DNA from: Aptenodytes patagonicus
Lineage: Eukaryota > Chordata > Aves > Sphenisciformes > Spheniscidae
Reading direction: 5' to 3'
DNA: 64,000 nucleotides
NCBI RefSeq assembly: GCF_965638725.1
Contig: NC_134970.1
Location: forward strand, 811,001-875,000
Positions 40,261 to 64,000 of the stretch are shown in pieces. The notes under the pieces were generated by a model, which saw only the letters and a program-made list of their open reading frames with translations, was not told the origin of the DNA and did not search any database. Made by a program: the position numbers and the translations under genes. Position 1 is the first letter of the stretch, and the number at the start of each line of letters is the position of its first letter.

Positions 40261-40640
40261 GTTGTCAGGTGGCTTTAGAAACGGCGGCTGGCATTTACCG
40301 GAGAGTTAATTCAGCCCAGCCAGGCACCTTCCCTCCTCTCCTGCACGTCAGCAGCGTGTTTGCACAGCTCGTGCCGCCTGGCAGCCCAGACCTGCAGGGT
40401 GGCTGCACCTCACAGCAGTAACCACTAATGCTCAGAAGCCCATTTCAGGCCAGGTGGCACCAGACAGAGCCTGGCACACACAGGGAGCTGCACACAAGCA
40501 GAGGCACTGTCAAAGGGATGGAAAGCATTGCTGAGGGCTTGCATTTCTGACCAGATGCCTGGACAGATCCTGCCCAAACCCTCCGGTGCGGTGGATCACC
40601 ACAGAGCTGGACCCAAGCTCCAATTCCACTGATCAAAACT
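40260..40640. other. Intergenic GC-rich spacer
   Basis: GC-rich stretch between two AT-rich blocks. Nothing recognisable was found in it. Confidence 0.45.
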
Positions 40641-41090
40641 AGGCTTTGAACCTCACCCTGTAATCCAAATAACTGTTTATCAGAGATACTGTTAATTTAG
40701 TCTAAATTCTTCTTTCTTAATGTTCTTGAAATAACATCCTCTCTAATGCAATCAAAGAATAACCCATCAGTGTAATGAAAAAATTTCCTTACGAGACCGA
40801 GCTGCTACTTCTTGAATGCCCTGAGTGATAATTTGATTAATAAAATGGTCAGATTTGCAGTACCAAAGGGCTTTTCAACTCAGAATCACTCACTTTACAT
40901 CTATTACTCAATGCCAGATTCACTGAATGCATTGTTGAACTCATTGAAAACTGTGTTAGTAATATTAAGTAATTAGTAAGATTAATGTTGTTGCAGAGCT
41001 ATAACCTGGGCAGAATCCAGATTGATTAGAGTTAATTATCTTCTGCCTGCTTAAATAATTTATATACTGTTTTCCCCACTGTGTAAGAGC
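40640..41090. promoter_or_regulatory. Candidate conserved noncoding block, motif-dense
   Basis: About 450 bp, AT-rich and repeat-free, among the strongest candidates by eye: gataatttgattaataaaa, gaatgcattgttgaactcat, attaagtaattagtaagatt and gattgattagagttaattat occur within 250 bp. The block ends abruptly at CpG-rich DNA near 41100. Confidence 0.4.
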
Positions 41091-44000
41091 AAAAAACACG
41101 GAAGAAAGATTCCCTTCCTCTGCACGGTACACGCGGGGCCGAGCCACCGGCGCCGCGAGCGCCTGCCAGAGGATGTTTCAGAAAGACACCCCTAAGGGGG
41201 GGGGGGGGGTACCTCCTGTCCTCCTCTGCCAGGTCAGTTCATTTTGCGCATCCAAACCCCCCCAACAGCACAGGCTGCTCAGCCCCGTCGCTCATCCCGC
41301 TTCCCAGCCGGCTCGGGCACCCCCGCATCTGCTGCTGCAAAGCCAAAACGTTTCCACTGAATTCACTGATTCTACAGGCTGTTTGGCCCAGAGGGCTGAT
41401 GCAATAACTTATGCATGATCCTGCCTTTCTAATCAAAATTTCATGATTATAAATGATTGCAAAAGTTTCCATAGTCTACATTTTGTCTTTACAGAGAATT
41501 TTAAACACTCTTTAATTTTGTCCCTTGGTGCTGGTATGTGTAATAATCCTGCTGATCCATATTCATATCCTCCCAGCCTTGCAGCTCCTGCAAAGATTTC
41601 ACAACTCAGGGAATCATTTTCTTAAAGACCTGAGTATCGACAATATTTGTTATTGTTATTAATGCAACATGATTTCAGCCCCTTTAATAATCACAGGACA
41701 TGATTCCCAGTGTATTTAAATAATTGATTGACTTAGAGCTCACTAATACAAATGCATACACAAGTATTTAATTGGATCCTTACTTGATCCTGCCTCCGTG
41801 CAGTGTATCATGTTACCAATAAATCAGTTATGCATCTCTCTGCTCATAGAATCTCCCTCCTCGTGGCTCAGTAAGATCAGCCCGGGCCAGGCAGGCTGGG
41901 GAGCAGCGTGGAGGGGAGGTGGAGGAGGTGACGGCGAGAGAGGTGGCCAGTCCTACTCCATGGGAGTCAAGACGCATATTGCTCCCAACACACATGGCGA
42001 AGCTGGCACCAGAGAAAAGCACATCATTAGAAGGCAATGGAGCATGTGCTAATTTGTCCGTGTTTTCAGTTAGCAGGCATTTATTAGGGATGTCTGACTT
42101 ATTCATATTCGGGTCAACCTGCTAATATTATATTAACCTCTCTTGCCACGGATGTGCACAGGAAAAATTCAAACCATGCTTCGCAGGGATTTTACATGCC
42201 ACCCAAGGCATCTCCTGACCACGCTCAGCGTGCTGCCGGCCGGAGGCACCGCTGGCTGCCCACCACCGTGCCCATCAGCCTGGCCGTTGAACGATGCTGA
42301 AGCTTCTCCCAGGGTCCGCAGCCCCAGCACGAGACAGCGCATGGCCAGAGCGCCCTGGGTGCCCTGCCCAGGCCTGTGCACAGGGGGGGAAAACCAGTGT
42401 TTCCCTGAGGACTGCAGCTGCAGCAAGCGACCAGCGTGAGCTGAGCAGGTCAGGGTTACAGAGCTGATGATCCCTGGAGAGAGGGACCCTCTAAGAAGAT
42501 GGGGGGAGCGAAGCTGCCCAGGCCAAGGGGTGCCACGGCCAAGCAGCACAGCCCACAGGCACCAGCCCTGCAGCCAGCAAGGAGATAGTGGGAGCTGGCA
42601 CTGTTTTTTTCCTGCTGACTTGGATGAAAACTGGAAAATATCCCTTCTGCCCAAAACCACACGGCCTCTCCAAGGGGATAAGAAGCTGGACTGAACGCCC
42701 AGGCAGGGGCGGGCAAAGCAGATGCCCTGCCGGGCGGCACGTCCCTGGGGAGCACGTTGGCTCAGCTGGCAGAGGGGACAGGAGAGGTTGTCCTGCCCGG
42801 GGGGAACCAGCCATGGAGATGGGGCCACTAGCATCCCTGTGACATAGCTGCACCAACCTCCGTGCCGCGACATGGACTTCACACAAATGAGTCTGTCCCA
42901 CAACCATGGGAGCTGCCCAGGTGGCCGAGTCCTCCCTTGCCCAGCGCAGGTTTCATCTCCCAGGAGCATCTTTCAGTGGCCTTGTCCCCCATGGGCAAAA
43001 GGGCTGCCGGAGCAGCAGCAGCGCAGTGCAGAAGACCCTTTCATGAGAGCAGCTCCTGCTTTATGGCTCTGGGGCTCCGAACCTGACGGCAGAGGATTGG
43101 GACCCCTGTGTGACAGGCAGCAGGGGATGCTGAACGGGCCAGGAGAGCAAGTGCTAGATCATAGACTGAATGTTCCTGCAAATGTCAACAAAATCATATG
43201 CGTATTTTCATTTTTACCCATTTGACCCATTAACTAACTACAAAGTTTCTCAGTAATCCCCAGCAGATGAGCATCAAAGAGAAGACCTATGGTCCTAGCT
43301 AATCCCTTTATGATGAAGTAATACTACAGAAATCAGATACCAGCAGTAAGTCGGGAGATTAACAACAAGCTGGGAAATGCACAAATTAAATTGCAATCTC
43401 CTTCACTGCTTTGCCCAAGCCAATGGCTCCATTTCTGCTCTGGCCGCTGCAGCCCCCCCCCAGCAGGAAAACAAGGTTAGAAATCACTTTGTAAAAATGA
43501 GACTCCACTTTAATCCCTGATGCAGTCAGTAAGCAGAGCCTGCCCAGAATGAGCCGATGCCCATGCAATGCGCCCTGCCTCTGTGCACCTTTCACCTGGC
43601 GAGGGGAGAGCATCTAGCTTTTCCAAACATGCAGGGATCCAAATCTGGAGATATAGCCATGCCAGGGAGAAGAGACAAGGGACAAGTGCTGCCAGGCTGG
43701 TGGCAGCAGCAATGACCACGTCTGGGGCTCGGGACTCCTACCTTTTCCTGTGGGCTTGGGAGGGGAGTCGGGGATGGGGCTTTGACTGCAGCAAGGTGGG
43801 GCATGGGCACTGCTTACCTGTGCAGTGCTACCTCTGCAGCGGTCCCCGGGCTGTCCCACATCACCTGCTTGGATCAGGATAAAGGGACAGGCCCTGGGCT
43901 GATATTTGGAGCAATCACAGCCTCTGACAAGCCAAAGCCTCCTGTGGGTCTCCCAAAGTCAAGTGCCAAGGACACGCTGGCCGCCCTGTGCTGCCAATGC

Positions 44001-45640
44001 TCTCCTGGCTTTCACACCTCCAGTCTCTCCTGCTGTCAGCTCCTGCCCAGACCCTCTGGGCTGCTACAACAGTCCTGGACCAGGCAGTCGCTCCTGGGGG
44101 TGAGCAACCAGATCACAGCTAAAACCACAGGGGCAGATGAGAGATGGTGCAAGGAAAACAGGCAGCAGCCCTGTTCAGCACCGATTGCTCCAGGGCCAGA
44201 CAGAGCAAGGGGTTTCTGCAGGGAGGGCTGTGCCGGAGCCACTGAACATGGCTGGGGTCTCCCGAGCAGGTAGCAGCGAGGGCCACCATCCCCAGGGACC
44301 CTCCTGGGGCATGGCAGGAGCCAGGCTGCCCGCAACGGGGCCAGGTCTGCAGGTGATCTCTAGTAGCATAGTTTGCACCCCGACTCTGCTTTTATCACAC
44401 AGTAACATCGGAATTAATATTTTATTCACTCCCTTAAGAACATCTCCACAAATGCACATTTTAATAAAACATGAGAACGCATTTTTGGAAGAGCCATCTA
44501 ATGCTTCAAACAGCCCTATCATAGCTTATTAACCAGAGCAAACACTGTGCAGTTGTATTTTTATCTTGGTGACTCTAATGGAATCCCACCACGTGCGAGA
44601 CAAGGGGGAAGTTGCCCACAGCCCCGTGTCCCCATGTCCTGGCAGCGGGGCCCGACAGCAGCCAGGGCTGTGGCTGTGGCTGCTGCCTTCTTCTGGCCCC
44701 GAGTGCCAGTGGGACAGGGCAGCACATGTGAACGCTGGAGCCATTCACTTCACCCCCCTGCAGTCCCCTTGGTCAAACAGGGATGTAGCTACTTTCGAGC
44801 ATGACAGAGAAAAAAAAAATTTATAGAGTTTCTTAGGGAAAGGTATTAGCAAACTAGAAAAATACTGAACCACATGCTCACGTGCAAACACACACACACT
44901 ATTGCCAGACCTGCTGCATGCGCCTTCGCACCGTTTGAATCACATAAGCTGAACGAGATGGACTCTGCTTGGCATCCGAGATGCCAGTTTTGGTTTTCTA
45001 CATTCCTAAATATGGCACGGGAGCTGCATGGCAATTTTTTCCCCGTAGTTGAGGCGATTCTAGCAAAAATCTTGTGGCTTCTGGAAAAGGCAAAACTTTC
45101 TTATCCTTGTCTGAATTCATTGTAAAAGCAGCAAAAAACCAAATGGCCAGAGAGGAGCAAGCTGAGTGACAGCAGTAGGATGGAGGTGGCAGAGGTTACT
45201 TCTGCCTCTTCCTGCCACAGGGAAAGGGAGGCAATTAAGTCTGAGGGCAGGAAATTTAAAGTGAAAGAAAACGTTCCTCCAGCCCTAAACTGGGGCTGCA
45301 AGAGGCCACTGAAGGCAAGCCCTCAGCAAGATGACGTGGGAGTGACACTGGCAGAAGTCACAAGGGTGGCACTAGTTATAGCAGCAAGACATCAGGGAAA
45401 GCAAACTGGAGTTTGGGGAAGGGCACAGACCAGCCCCAGCCAGCACGCACCACAGGCCGGGCAAGGGAAAGGGGCAGCAAGGACTTGGCTCTTGGAGGCA
45501 TCAGCTTCTTCCACAGCAACACACGGCTCATGGTACAGGTGTGTGCACAGCAGTCCTGGCCCAGACAAGGTGAGGTCCCCGCCAGCAGCATCCCCCTGAA
45601 AGCTCCTGCTCCAGAACAGCTTTGCATTACTGCTGACAGG
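41090..45640. other. Intergenic, mixed, no gene seen
   Basis: AT-rich pieces at 41430-41860, 42040-42150 and 44380-44540 lie within largely GC-rich DNA. The 266-codon ATG-initiated frame at 42169-42969 (minus) is Gly/Pro/Arg/Ser/Leu-rich without any domain and overlaps equally open frames on the other strand, so it is treated as GC-driven noise. Confidence 0.5.
41196..41209 (+). repeat. Poly-G run, 14 bases
   Basis: Fourteen consecutive G in a GC-rich patch, a possible quadruplex former and assembly-sensitive. Confidence 0.93.
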
Positions 45641-46080
45641 TAGCACTGATTTATAAAGCAGAAATAAATGAGTCTGCTCTGCAATTTCACCTAATTTTGT
45701 CTCCCATTTCAGTTTGCCATCTTTCAGCATAATGCTGGGTGGTTAATTATGTTTCCATCTTATTTCTCAGATAATACCCACCTTGTACTGTATATCGTAG
45801 CTGCTCAAAGGGTTTCATTTTACCTTTCATTTCACCTCCTAGCACAGCTCTAAATTTAGTCAGCTTGTAATTTTTGGGTATTTTATACATTATGTCTTTA
45901 TTATTGTGAAGTAAAATGGAATTCTTGTTTTTTAATTCACTCTAATAATTCTCCAACAAGCCTTAATACAAAAGGCTTTTTTTTCTGAAGACTAATTGAA
46001 TGGGGTGTAATTATAATACCCAGGGAGATGATCTTGAAAGTACCTTAACTGTGACAGTTTCCTCTGACTAATCGCCCCTT
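45640..46080. promoter_or_regulatory. Candidate conserved noncoding block
   Basis: AT-rich unique stretch with gcataatgctgggtggttaa, gtcagcttgtaatttttgg and cactctaataattctcc words. No open frame, repeat or low-complexity tract explains the composition. Confidence 0.36.
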
Positions 46081-49000
46081 CAGCGACTTGCAAATCTTGG
46101 CTGCACAAGCTCCCCATCAGCTACTGCACTAATGTGCCAAGACTGAGCTTAGGGGGATTTGGGCACGGTGCTGCTCCTGGGCCAGGATCTTGAGGTCTCT
46201 AAGCCGCCGATGCGGCTGCAGGGGCTCCTCTGCCCTCCAGGGACCAGCAACGTGGTCCCACATGGAGAGAAGGGGACGGGGTGTCCAAGGCAGCCGGGGA
46301 CTGCAGGGGTGGCACCGTCCTGCCGAGGGACCAAAGACACAGGGCATCGCACAAAGTCCTTGTCACGGGAGCAGGCGTCTGGCAACCACAGCGCAGGGAC
46401 GTTCCCATCTCCGTCACCCTCTTCCTTGGCTTAATGCTCCTGCTAGAAATGTTCTGCCTCTTCAGCCAAAGGAAAGCATTGAAAATACAGAAAGAGAGCA
46501 CAAGGGAGGAGTGCCAGGAGCCATGGCAGGAGCATCCTTCCCCAGCTCCCCCCGAGAGATGGGAGGTAAAACCAGCACTACCTCAGGCTGCAGCAATTTC
46601 CTCTGAAAAGCATTTACCTGCCAGAAAGGGAGCAGCGATTTTCCATATTTGTATACTTTACCGTGATAGCAGTATACAACAGGCGAGGTCAGCGCTCAGC
46701 AGAGACACTAAGGGGCTATTTCCTCACTAAACCGTGTATTGCAGTAAGTGAAAAATAAGCATTAAACGTGACTATTATGCAGACAATAAAATGTTTTTTA
46801 TATCAACGTAGGTGTCAAGCTCAACACTTCTGCAGAGTGGATCCTTCACATTATGAGCTGGCTACAAATAAGCTTAGCCAAGCAGGGATGCTCCCAGCAG
46901 CAGCCCAGTATTTGTTATTAGAAATAACAGACTTCCACCCTGCATTCAACAGCTAGGGCTCTTGGTGGGGACAGGCCTCCCAGGTGGGGACGGTACAAAC
47001 AGACTGGCCCTGGCCCCTGGGGAGGGGTGGCATCTGGGGGGACATCATGCTAGAGCAGTGGGAGCCACTGCGCAAAGGAGAAGGAACAGGACAGGGGAAG
47101 CTCTCAGCAAAGCGACCTAGAGAAATTAATGCACATTGCTCTAGGATCACTACGAGCTAATTAGCCTTAACTGGCCAGAACAGGCTCTCAGCTTTCCTCC
47201 AGAGCCAGGCATTTTTCTTTCTCTCAAGTACACACTCACACAGGCTGCAGTCAATACTGGAGGGAAAGACAGTACGAAGCCAGAGCTCACCAGCCTCCAG
47301 CCCAGCAATCGCTTGAACTGACAGGGATCAGGTCTAGTGGAGGGCACAGATATTTGGGCATTCCCAGGCGCAGCTTATTTGTGGTTAAGCTTCTGCCGCC
47401 AAAACTGAGTGGATGCAGTAGGGATCTGCTCCCAGAGTGGCACAGCTGAAGTGCCCTTTGTCACCATGCATGCTGCAGCAGAGGCATGCCAGCACCTGTA
47501 CCCCTGCACAGCCCTGGGCTGCTCGCCTTCCCACAGCCTGTGCCCCAGGGAGAGGGGTGCCAGCACGCGGGCTTTGCACCAGGACCTAACGAGGAGCTCC
47601 GCAGCCTTGACAAGCCCTCGCTGCCGCTTTCCAGCTCTGCTCTGGGATTACCTATTTCTGGCATCCCTCTCGTTAAACTTCCCTGGCCAGCTGGCATCCC
47701 TCTGGTTATCTTCCCTGGCCAGAATTCACTCACATACAGACTTGAGAGCAGGAACTGCAGCAAGGAGTAACACCAGGGAATAACACCGCCAGAGCCCTGG
47801 GAGCAGATGGATGGACAGGAGACACTCCCCACACTGGTGCAGACAGTGAAGTCAGGACCCGACCCGAGGAGCAGAATCAATTAAAGCTCCCACCCCATTA
47901 GCAGTTGTAAAGGGCAGAGCAGGAGCAGAGAAAAGAAGCCCTTGTGCACCCCCATGGAGACAGAGGGCAGCAACCAAGTGCCACCTTCCAGCAGCTGTGC
48001 TGAGCCTGGGGCATGGAGAACACCAACAGACACACGCACAAGCGAGTGTGGGCAGCAGGGAGCTACTCTCCCCTCTTCTGCAGGAGGGCAGCGTGTCCAA
48101 GGCACCAAGATACCTCCACTGCCCAGGACACCAGAGAAGGGCACTGCAGAGACCCCCAACAGCCCAGTACAAGACAGAACCGGGAAAAGAGAGACACAGG
48201 AAGGTTGCTAAGAAAGCACAAAGCAAGAGAATCTTCTCAGAGCTATATTGCTCCACCCCAGCCTCAAGAGCAGAAGAGCCAGCAGCTGAAGCACCTGCTG
48301 CTTCCCAGCCCAACTGCCCTGGCACACGGCTGGCAGGAGAGGGAAGCCTCAACCCAGCCCCAGAGAGATATCAGGGACAGCCCAGCTTCTGCATGGAACA
48401 ACAGCAAGTTAAGAGCAGTACCTCCTCCTGCAGCAACATCATCCCTCCTGTGACAGCACCCACCACCCCTGCATCCTTTATTTAAGCTCTCCTGGGGCCA
48501 GATTGCCTATTGCCCCCAGCTGCCTTTGCATGGCACCCTTTAACCCCTTCCCCCCCAGCTCACAGGGTGCATGGCCCTTCTGGCCCTTGATCCTTCCTCA
48601 CCCCAGGGGAAGCAGCAGTTTCTGCTGACAAACCCCGTGTTGGGGCTGGAGGCACAAGCCCAGGGGCTCTGGGGCTCCACCAGGTTGGTTTCGGCTGAGC
48701 GAAGAGGAAGGAAGGAAATGCTGGTTTATGCAGCCCAGCCCTGCCTCCCGCACCAGCCCCTGCTCTCTCCAAGCTGTCATCTGAGAGCAGCGGGCTAAAG
48801 TATTCATGCTGTGAACAACACTCGATAAATGAGCTTGACCGGCTATTTGTTCAGCCCAGCAGCCCTGTCCCTCGCCCCATGCCCTGGCCTGGAGCGGAGC
48901 ACAAGAAGCCCTGTCCTGTCCCCTGCCCTCCACCTCCCTCCTCTCAAGCACTGCTCCGTGCTCAGGGGACGAGTCCTGCCGTTCCTTTGCGAGGACAGAT

Positions 49001-50452
49001 CCTCTTTTTTTCAATTCTGAGGAATCTCTTGCTGATTATTCTGAATTTGTTTCTTTTTTTCTCCCTCCATTTGCTGTTTTTGACTGATAAGATGTCCCAC
49101 CAGATATGGCTCTGCATTGGGAGAGGTACAGAAAGCTGACGGTGTCTTTCTCCCCGGGGAAGGAGGCTCCTGCCATGCATCCCTTCTCCTGATAAATTGT
49201 GGCCCAGGCTCATCTCACTCCTTTGATGGAGGAAAGCCATCTCAAGGGTATTTTCGGTCATTCAGCTGTCCTGGGCCCAGGACAGAAAGCCACCACGCAG
49301 CCGGGGCTGTCCCACCAGGAGCTCAGCAATGTCCCGATGTCGGGAGAGCTTGACTGCCCCAGGCACACAGGCAGCCGCCGGCTCCTCCTCTGCAGGGCTT
49401 TGCCCTCTGCTGCTCCTCCAATCATTCCAGCCAGGGCAACGGATAATAACAAAAACCATAGCCAAACACTTGACAAAAGCCCTTTGCTGCGTAACCCAGC
49501 AGCCGAGCCACACAGGGCCTGTGACAGGACAAATGCTCTGGCAGCGCTGGCAGCACGTCAGTGGCCGTGGCCCCAAGGCATGGCTACCCGCCCACCGGAG
49601 CTGGAGGAGGGTGTCGCCAGTCAGATCTCAGCGTGCAGAACTGGAGAGACACGGGCAGACTCATCTGTGTGGCAACATCAGTGAAAACCGAGGCGAAAAT
49701 CAGCCTGTTGAGCATCACCCGAACTGTTCCTCTGTGGTTCAGCTAAATGAAAGAGTATGCCTTTTTAATGCAACGTGTAATTAGAGAGTGTAAGTCACAG
49801 CCAAAAGATTTTATTGAGCCAGAGAGTTAGACAGTTGCATGAGTAATGAGAGCAGCCGCTGTTGCACGAGCCGGTTGGGATTGGAATGGCCAGGGCAGAG
49901 CCCCCAGCCTCTCCACGTCGGATCCAGTTGGCAAGAGAAGCGCTCCCAAAGCCTCCCTTTGCTGCTGAATGAAAAGATCCTTTGCAGAGATTAAAATGAA
50001 TTTATTATTTCACAGTTTGGTATTTACATCACATCTGGAGCAGGTATTACGTACCCCGTTACAAAAATGTCTAAATAACGAGTCCCGCCGGTGGTAGCCG
50101 GAGCACGGAGGCAGGTGGCTGCACGCACACCAGCGTCCCCGGGCAGCGTGCCATGCTGCCAGCCCCCATGCCGGCTCTAGCCCCTGGCCCCTCCTGAGCC
50201 GGCATGTGTCCCCACATGGGTCACGGAGCAGGGCTGGGACACCTGGGGAGGTGTTGGCCCCGCTCTCCAGCAGCAATGCTCTTGCTCAGGCCATGTGCCA
50301 CCAGCCCCACCAGTGCAGCAGCCTCAGGGTCCCCAGCCCTGCCAATGTCAGGACCAGGGGGCTCCCATCCTCTCCCTCTCGAGCTGCCACGCCAGGGGAA
50401 ACGATGCGTCCTGGAGATCACGAGCTCACGGCCAGGAGATGGTACATTTTTC
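46080..50452. other. GC-rich flank downstream of TAFA3, no further gene seen
   Basis: Mostly GC-rich, with AT-rich windows at 46660-46800, 48990-49090 and 49750-50050. A 33-bp tandem duplication lies at 47658-47722. If TAFA3 uses a distal poly(A) signal, part of the right end is 3' UTR. No exons were recognised. Confidence 0.5.
47658..47722 (+). repeat. 33-bp imperfect tandem duplication
   Basis: Two adjacent copies of a unit beginning ctggcatccctct and ending ttccctggccag (33 and 32 bp), differing only in a few central bases. Confidence 0.9.
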
Positions 50453-50458
50453 TTTATT
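50453..50458 (-). terminator. Candidate poly(A) signal for TAFA3
   Basis: TTTATT on the plus strand reads AATAAA on the minus strand. It is the first AATAAA I found below the TAFA3 stop codon, about 930 nt downstream, and would give a 3' UTR of roughly 950 nt. Further AATAAA copies on the same strand lie at 50001-50006 and 49810-49815, so a longer 3' UTR is equally possible. The site is assigned from its motif alone. Confidence 0.35.
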
Positions 50459-51390
50459 TTGAATTAATGCAATGAAGCCTGGCTCTGTCTGGGTCTCTGG
50501 CTGGGCATCTGCATGGTGTCAGGCACACCAGACCCACAGACAGAAGAGTGCTTCCCCCCACACGTTACTCTGAAATTCGACTGCAAACACAAGGAGTAAT
50601 TTGGTGCCTGGGACTTGCATGGTAGAGAACAGATATTAAACTTGCAGCCTGACCAATGCAATTACCAAGGAAGGAGAAACCAGCAGCATGCTCCATGGAG
50701 ACATTTCACCACTTCCAGGGCCTGATGGGGTGTCAGACGGCCCCGGCCATGCCAACGCATCTGCCACACATGGTCATGGCAGCCAGGTCACGGGGCAGGG
50801 AAAGCACAAAGCTCCGGGGGTTGGAGCAGCCCCCTGGCCTGTGGGTGACATGAGATCAGGCCCGAGCTCAGTACCTGCTCCTGGGAACCCACCGGGCCAG
50901 GAGCCGTGAGCCATAAGGGGGCAGGGTTTCACACAAGCATTGACTTCCCAATTCCTGATGGTGACCCTGATTCAACATCTTGGGAGATGGAGAAAGGCGA
51001 CTCACAGCAATGACTTCAGCTATTTCAGAATAAAGCCCTTCCTGGGGGACCGCTGTCTGTCTCTGTATTGTCAACAGCTCTTACATGATCAGAGTATTTC
51101 ATTTAAGAGGATGGGAAAATGAGCCCATTTCTTGGTCAGTGAGTGTGCCCACGGGGGAGGATGGGACCATGGAGTCACAGGAGTCTTGCAGCCTCCGGGG
51201 AAGCCGGGGCTCAGCGGATGCTCTGATCTGGTACCTGGCACAGTCCCGCCAGCAGGCGCAGGACGGCAGCCCCGGAGCATCCCACCTCCGCAGGCACCGC
51301 CTGGCCGGCCCACGTCCTGCTGCTCATGGCTCTGCAGAGCACCGGGGGCCCGTGCCGAGGCTGGTCAGCTGCCGCCGAGTTGCACAGAGG
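50459..51390 (-). other. Probable TAFA3 3' UTR
   Basis: This is the sequence between the TAFA3 stop codon and the first candidate AATAAA. It has no convincing open frame on the gene strand and is GC-rich near the stop, becoming more balanced towards 50560-50660. The boundary depends on the assumed poly(A) site. Confidence 0.4.
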
Positions 51391-62850
<11,460 letters not shown>

Positions 62851-62851
62851 T

Positions 62852-64000
62852 CTACCAAAAACAAGAAGAGATGTGCAGAGGAAGAGGGGCTGAGGAGGGT
62901 TGGGAGGTGCAGCCCCCACTCACCGACACTGCTGCACGCAGCGGTGCAGCCCCTGAACACGCACGGCCAGAGGGACCGGGGTGGCCTGGCTGCGGGGACA
63001 CGGCCCTGGGAGGCAGGGCACACACCAGGGATTCACCCACTGCCCTTCAATGGGCTCAGACTTCTTCAGCAGCACGGGCCATCGCAGCAGGACAGAAAAA
63101 CCACACCAGCAGTAGCACAGACGAGCAATAGTTACCTCTTACTGGGGTTTCACACTAACACCTTTGCATCTGCCAACCTCGGGTAGGTCAGGTCTTTGCA
63201 AGGGGCACACATCAGTGCATCTGAAAGGAGAAAGAGAAATATGGGTAGCGATACCTGCTGTACGGTACCTGGGGGGTGCGAACCGCTGAGTCCCCCGGGA
63301 GCGGCTGGGGACACCCCGGGGCTCAGCTGGCCCCACATCAGCACACACGCTCTCGTGCACAGGAGCACACACCTGCCCATCGCACGCACCAAAACCTCTC
63401 TGGGAACTCAGCCCATAACCCTGCTCACCCCCTTTAACACCAGTGTGCCTCCATCCACTTCAGAGGAGTTGCTCCTGATTTTTACTGCTGAGAGTGCAAA
63501 AATCAGGCCCATTAGAGTATGTTATTAATGCAGATCACAAATACTACATACAGACCCAGGGTGTGTGGGAAGAGCCAGAGTAAATCAGCAGTGAGTCATT
63601 CCAGGTATCGCCTTTTCCATGTGCGGTTACGCTCTGTCATCGCCCTCGCATCACTGAGGTCCCTTGCAGTGACGCCCAAGGTTTGACTCTCATGGGCTGG
63701 GCACTTTGCAAACCACTCACCAACAGACAGACGGACCGACCACACCAAGCTGCCCCAGGGCCCAGCCACCCTCCTGCTTGGCAGGGCCGGTGCTGCACGG
63801 GGCGCTGAGGAATGGGGCAGCCGATGCCTGGGCAGACACGCGCAGCCCACAGCAGCGCTGGGACCTGCACCCCAGTGTCTCAGAGCAATGCCTTGTTCTG
63901 GGTCTGCTTCTCCTCTCGGCACATCTACAAAGTTCACGAAACCACACAGACACAAAACTGCCTCCACTATCTTTGAACACACCTGGTCCCCCAGTAACCT
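62852..64000 (-). other. Sequence upstream of the TAFA3 start codon exon
   Basis: This stretch should hold the intron or 5' flank before coding exon 1. The part nearest the gene (62852-62880) reads as a polypyrimidine tract and splice acceptor on the minus strand. The rest is GC-moderate to GC-rich with scattered CpG (62930-63010, 63270-63330, 63770-63860). I could not place a 5' noncoding exon, a TATA box or a clear CpG-island promoter. Confidence 0.4.

Noticed and set aside
42758..42800. tRNA-like A-box words (ggctcagctggcagagg)
   Set aside because: No matching B box, no cloverleaf arms; chance similarity.
42169..42969. 266-codon ATG open frame on the minus strand
   Set aside because: Composition is Gly/Pro/Arg/Ser/Leu-rich, no domain or signal is visible, and other frames across the same DNA are open too.

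Overview
This is vertebrate nuclear DNA, almost certainly from a bird. Two things point there. Positions 35762-35862 hold the 3' end of a CR1 LINE with its duplicated attctatg tail, the typical avian retrotransposon end. The only gene present has exons, GT/AG introns and a vertebrate-specific product. Nothing looks bacterial, viral or CRISPR-like, and there are no operons. High GC, many poly-C/poly-G runs and few recognisable transposons would suit a small, gene-dense chromosome, but that is inference.

Gene: I could assemble one complete coding sequence, on the minus strand between 62850 and 51391. Four coding exons (62736-62850, 53996-54145, 52811-52935, 51391-51402) join in frame across three GT/AG introns. 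They encode a 133-residue secreted protein with ten cysteines, which I identify as TAFA3 (FAM19A3), a chemokine-like member of the TAFA family. The last coding exon adds only V-T-R and the stop codon. The 5' noncoding exon and promoter were not found and should lie above 62851, perhaps outside the window. A candidate poly(A) signal lies at 50453-50458.

Rest of the window: positions 1 to about 50400, downstream of TAFA3, form a gene desert. I found no convincing exon, RNA gene or second gene. From memory, mammalian TAFA3 is also flanked by a long gene-poor interval towards SLC16A1, so this layout is plausible. By eye the desert alternates between GC-rich, low-complexity DNA, which gives many long but meaningless open frames, and AT-rich unique blocks of 150-600 bp dense in TAATTA-, ATTGTT- and octamer-like words. 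Those blocks resemble conserved noncoding regulatory elements. The clearest are near 3860-4180, 6560-6960, 13180-13560, 33880-34560, 40640-41090 and 45640-46080, with more in TAFA3 introns 1 and 3. Conservation itself cannot be tested here.

I did not find a new multi-gene system. The points most worth following are the TAFA3 gene model, its histidine-rich predicted mature N-terminus (a possible copper/nickel-binding Ser-Thr-His end), and the regulatory-looking desert beside it.
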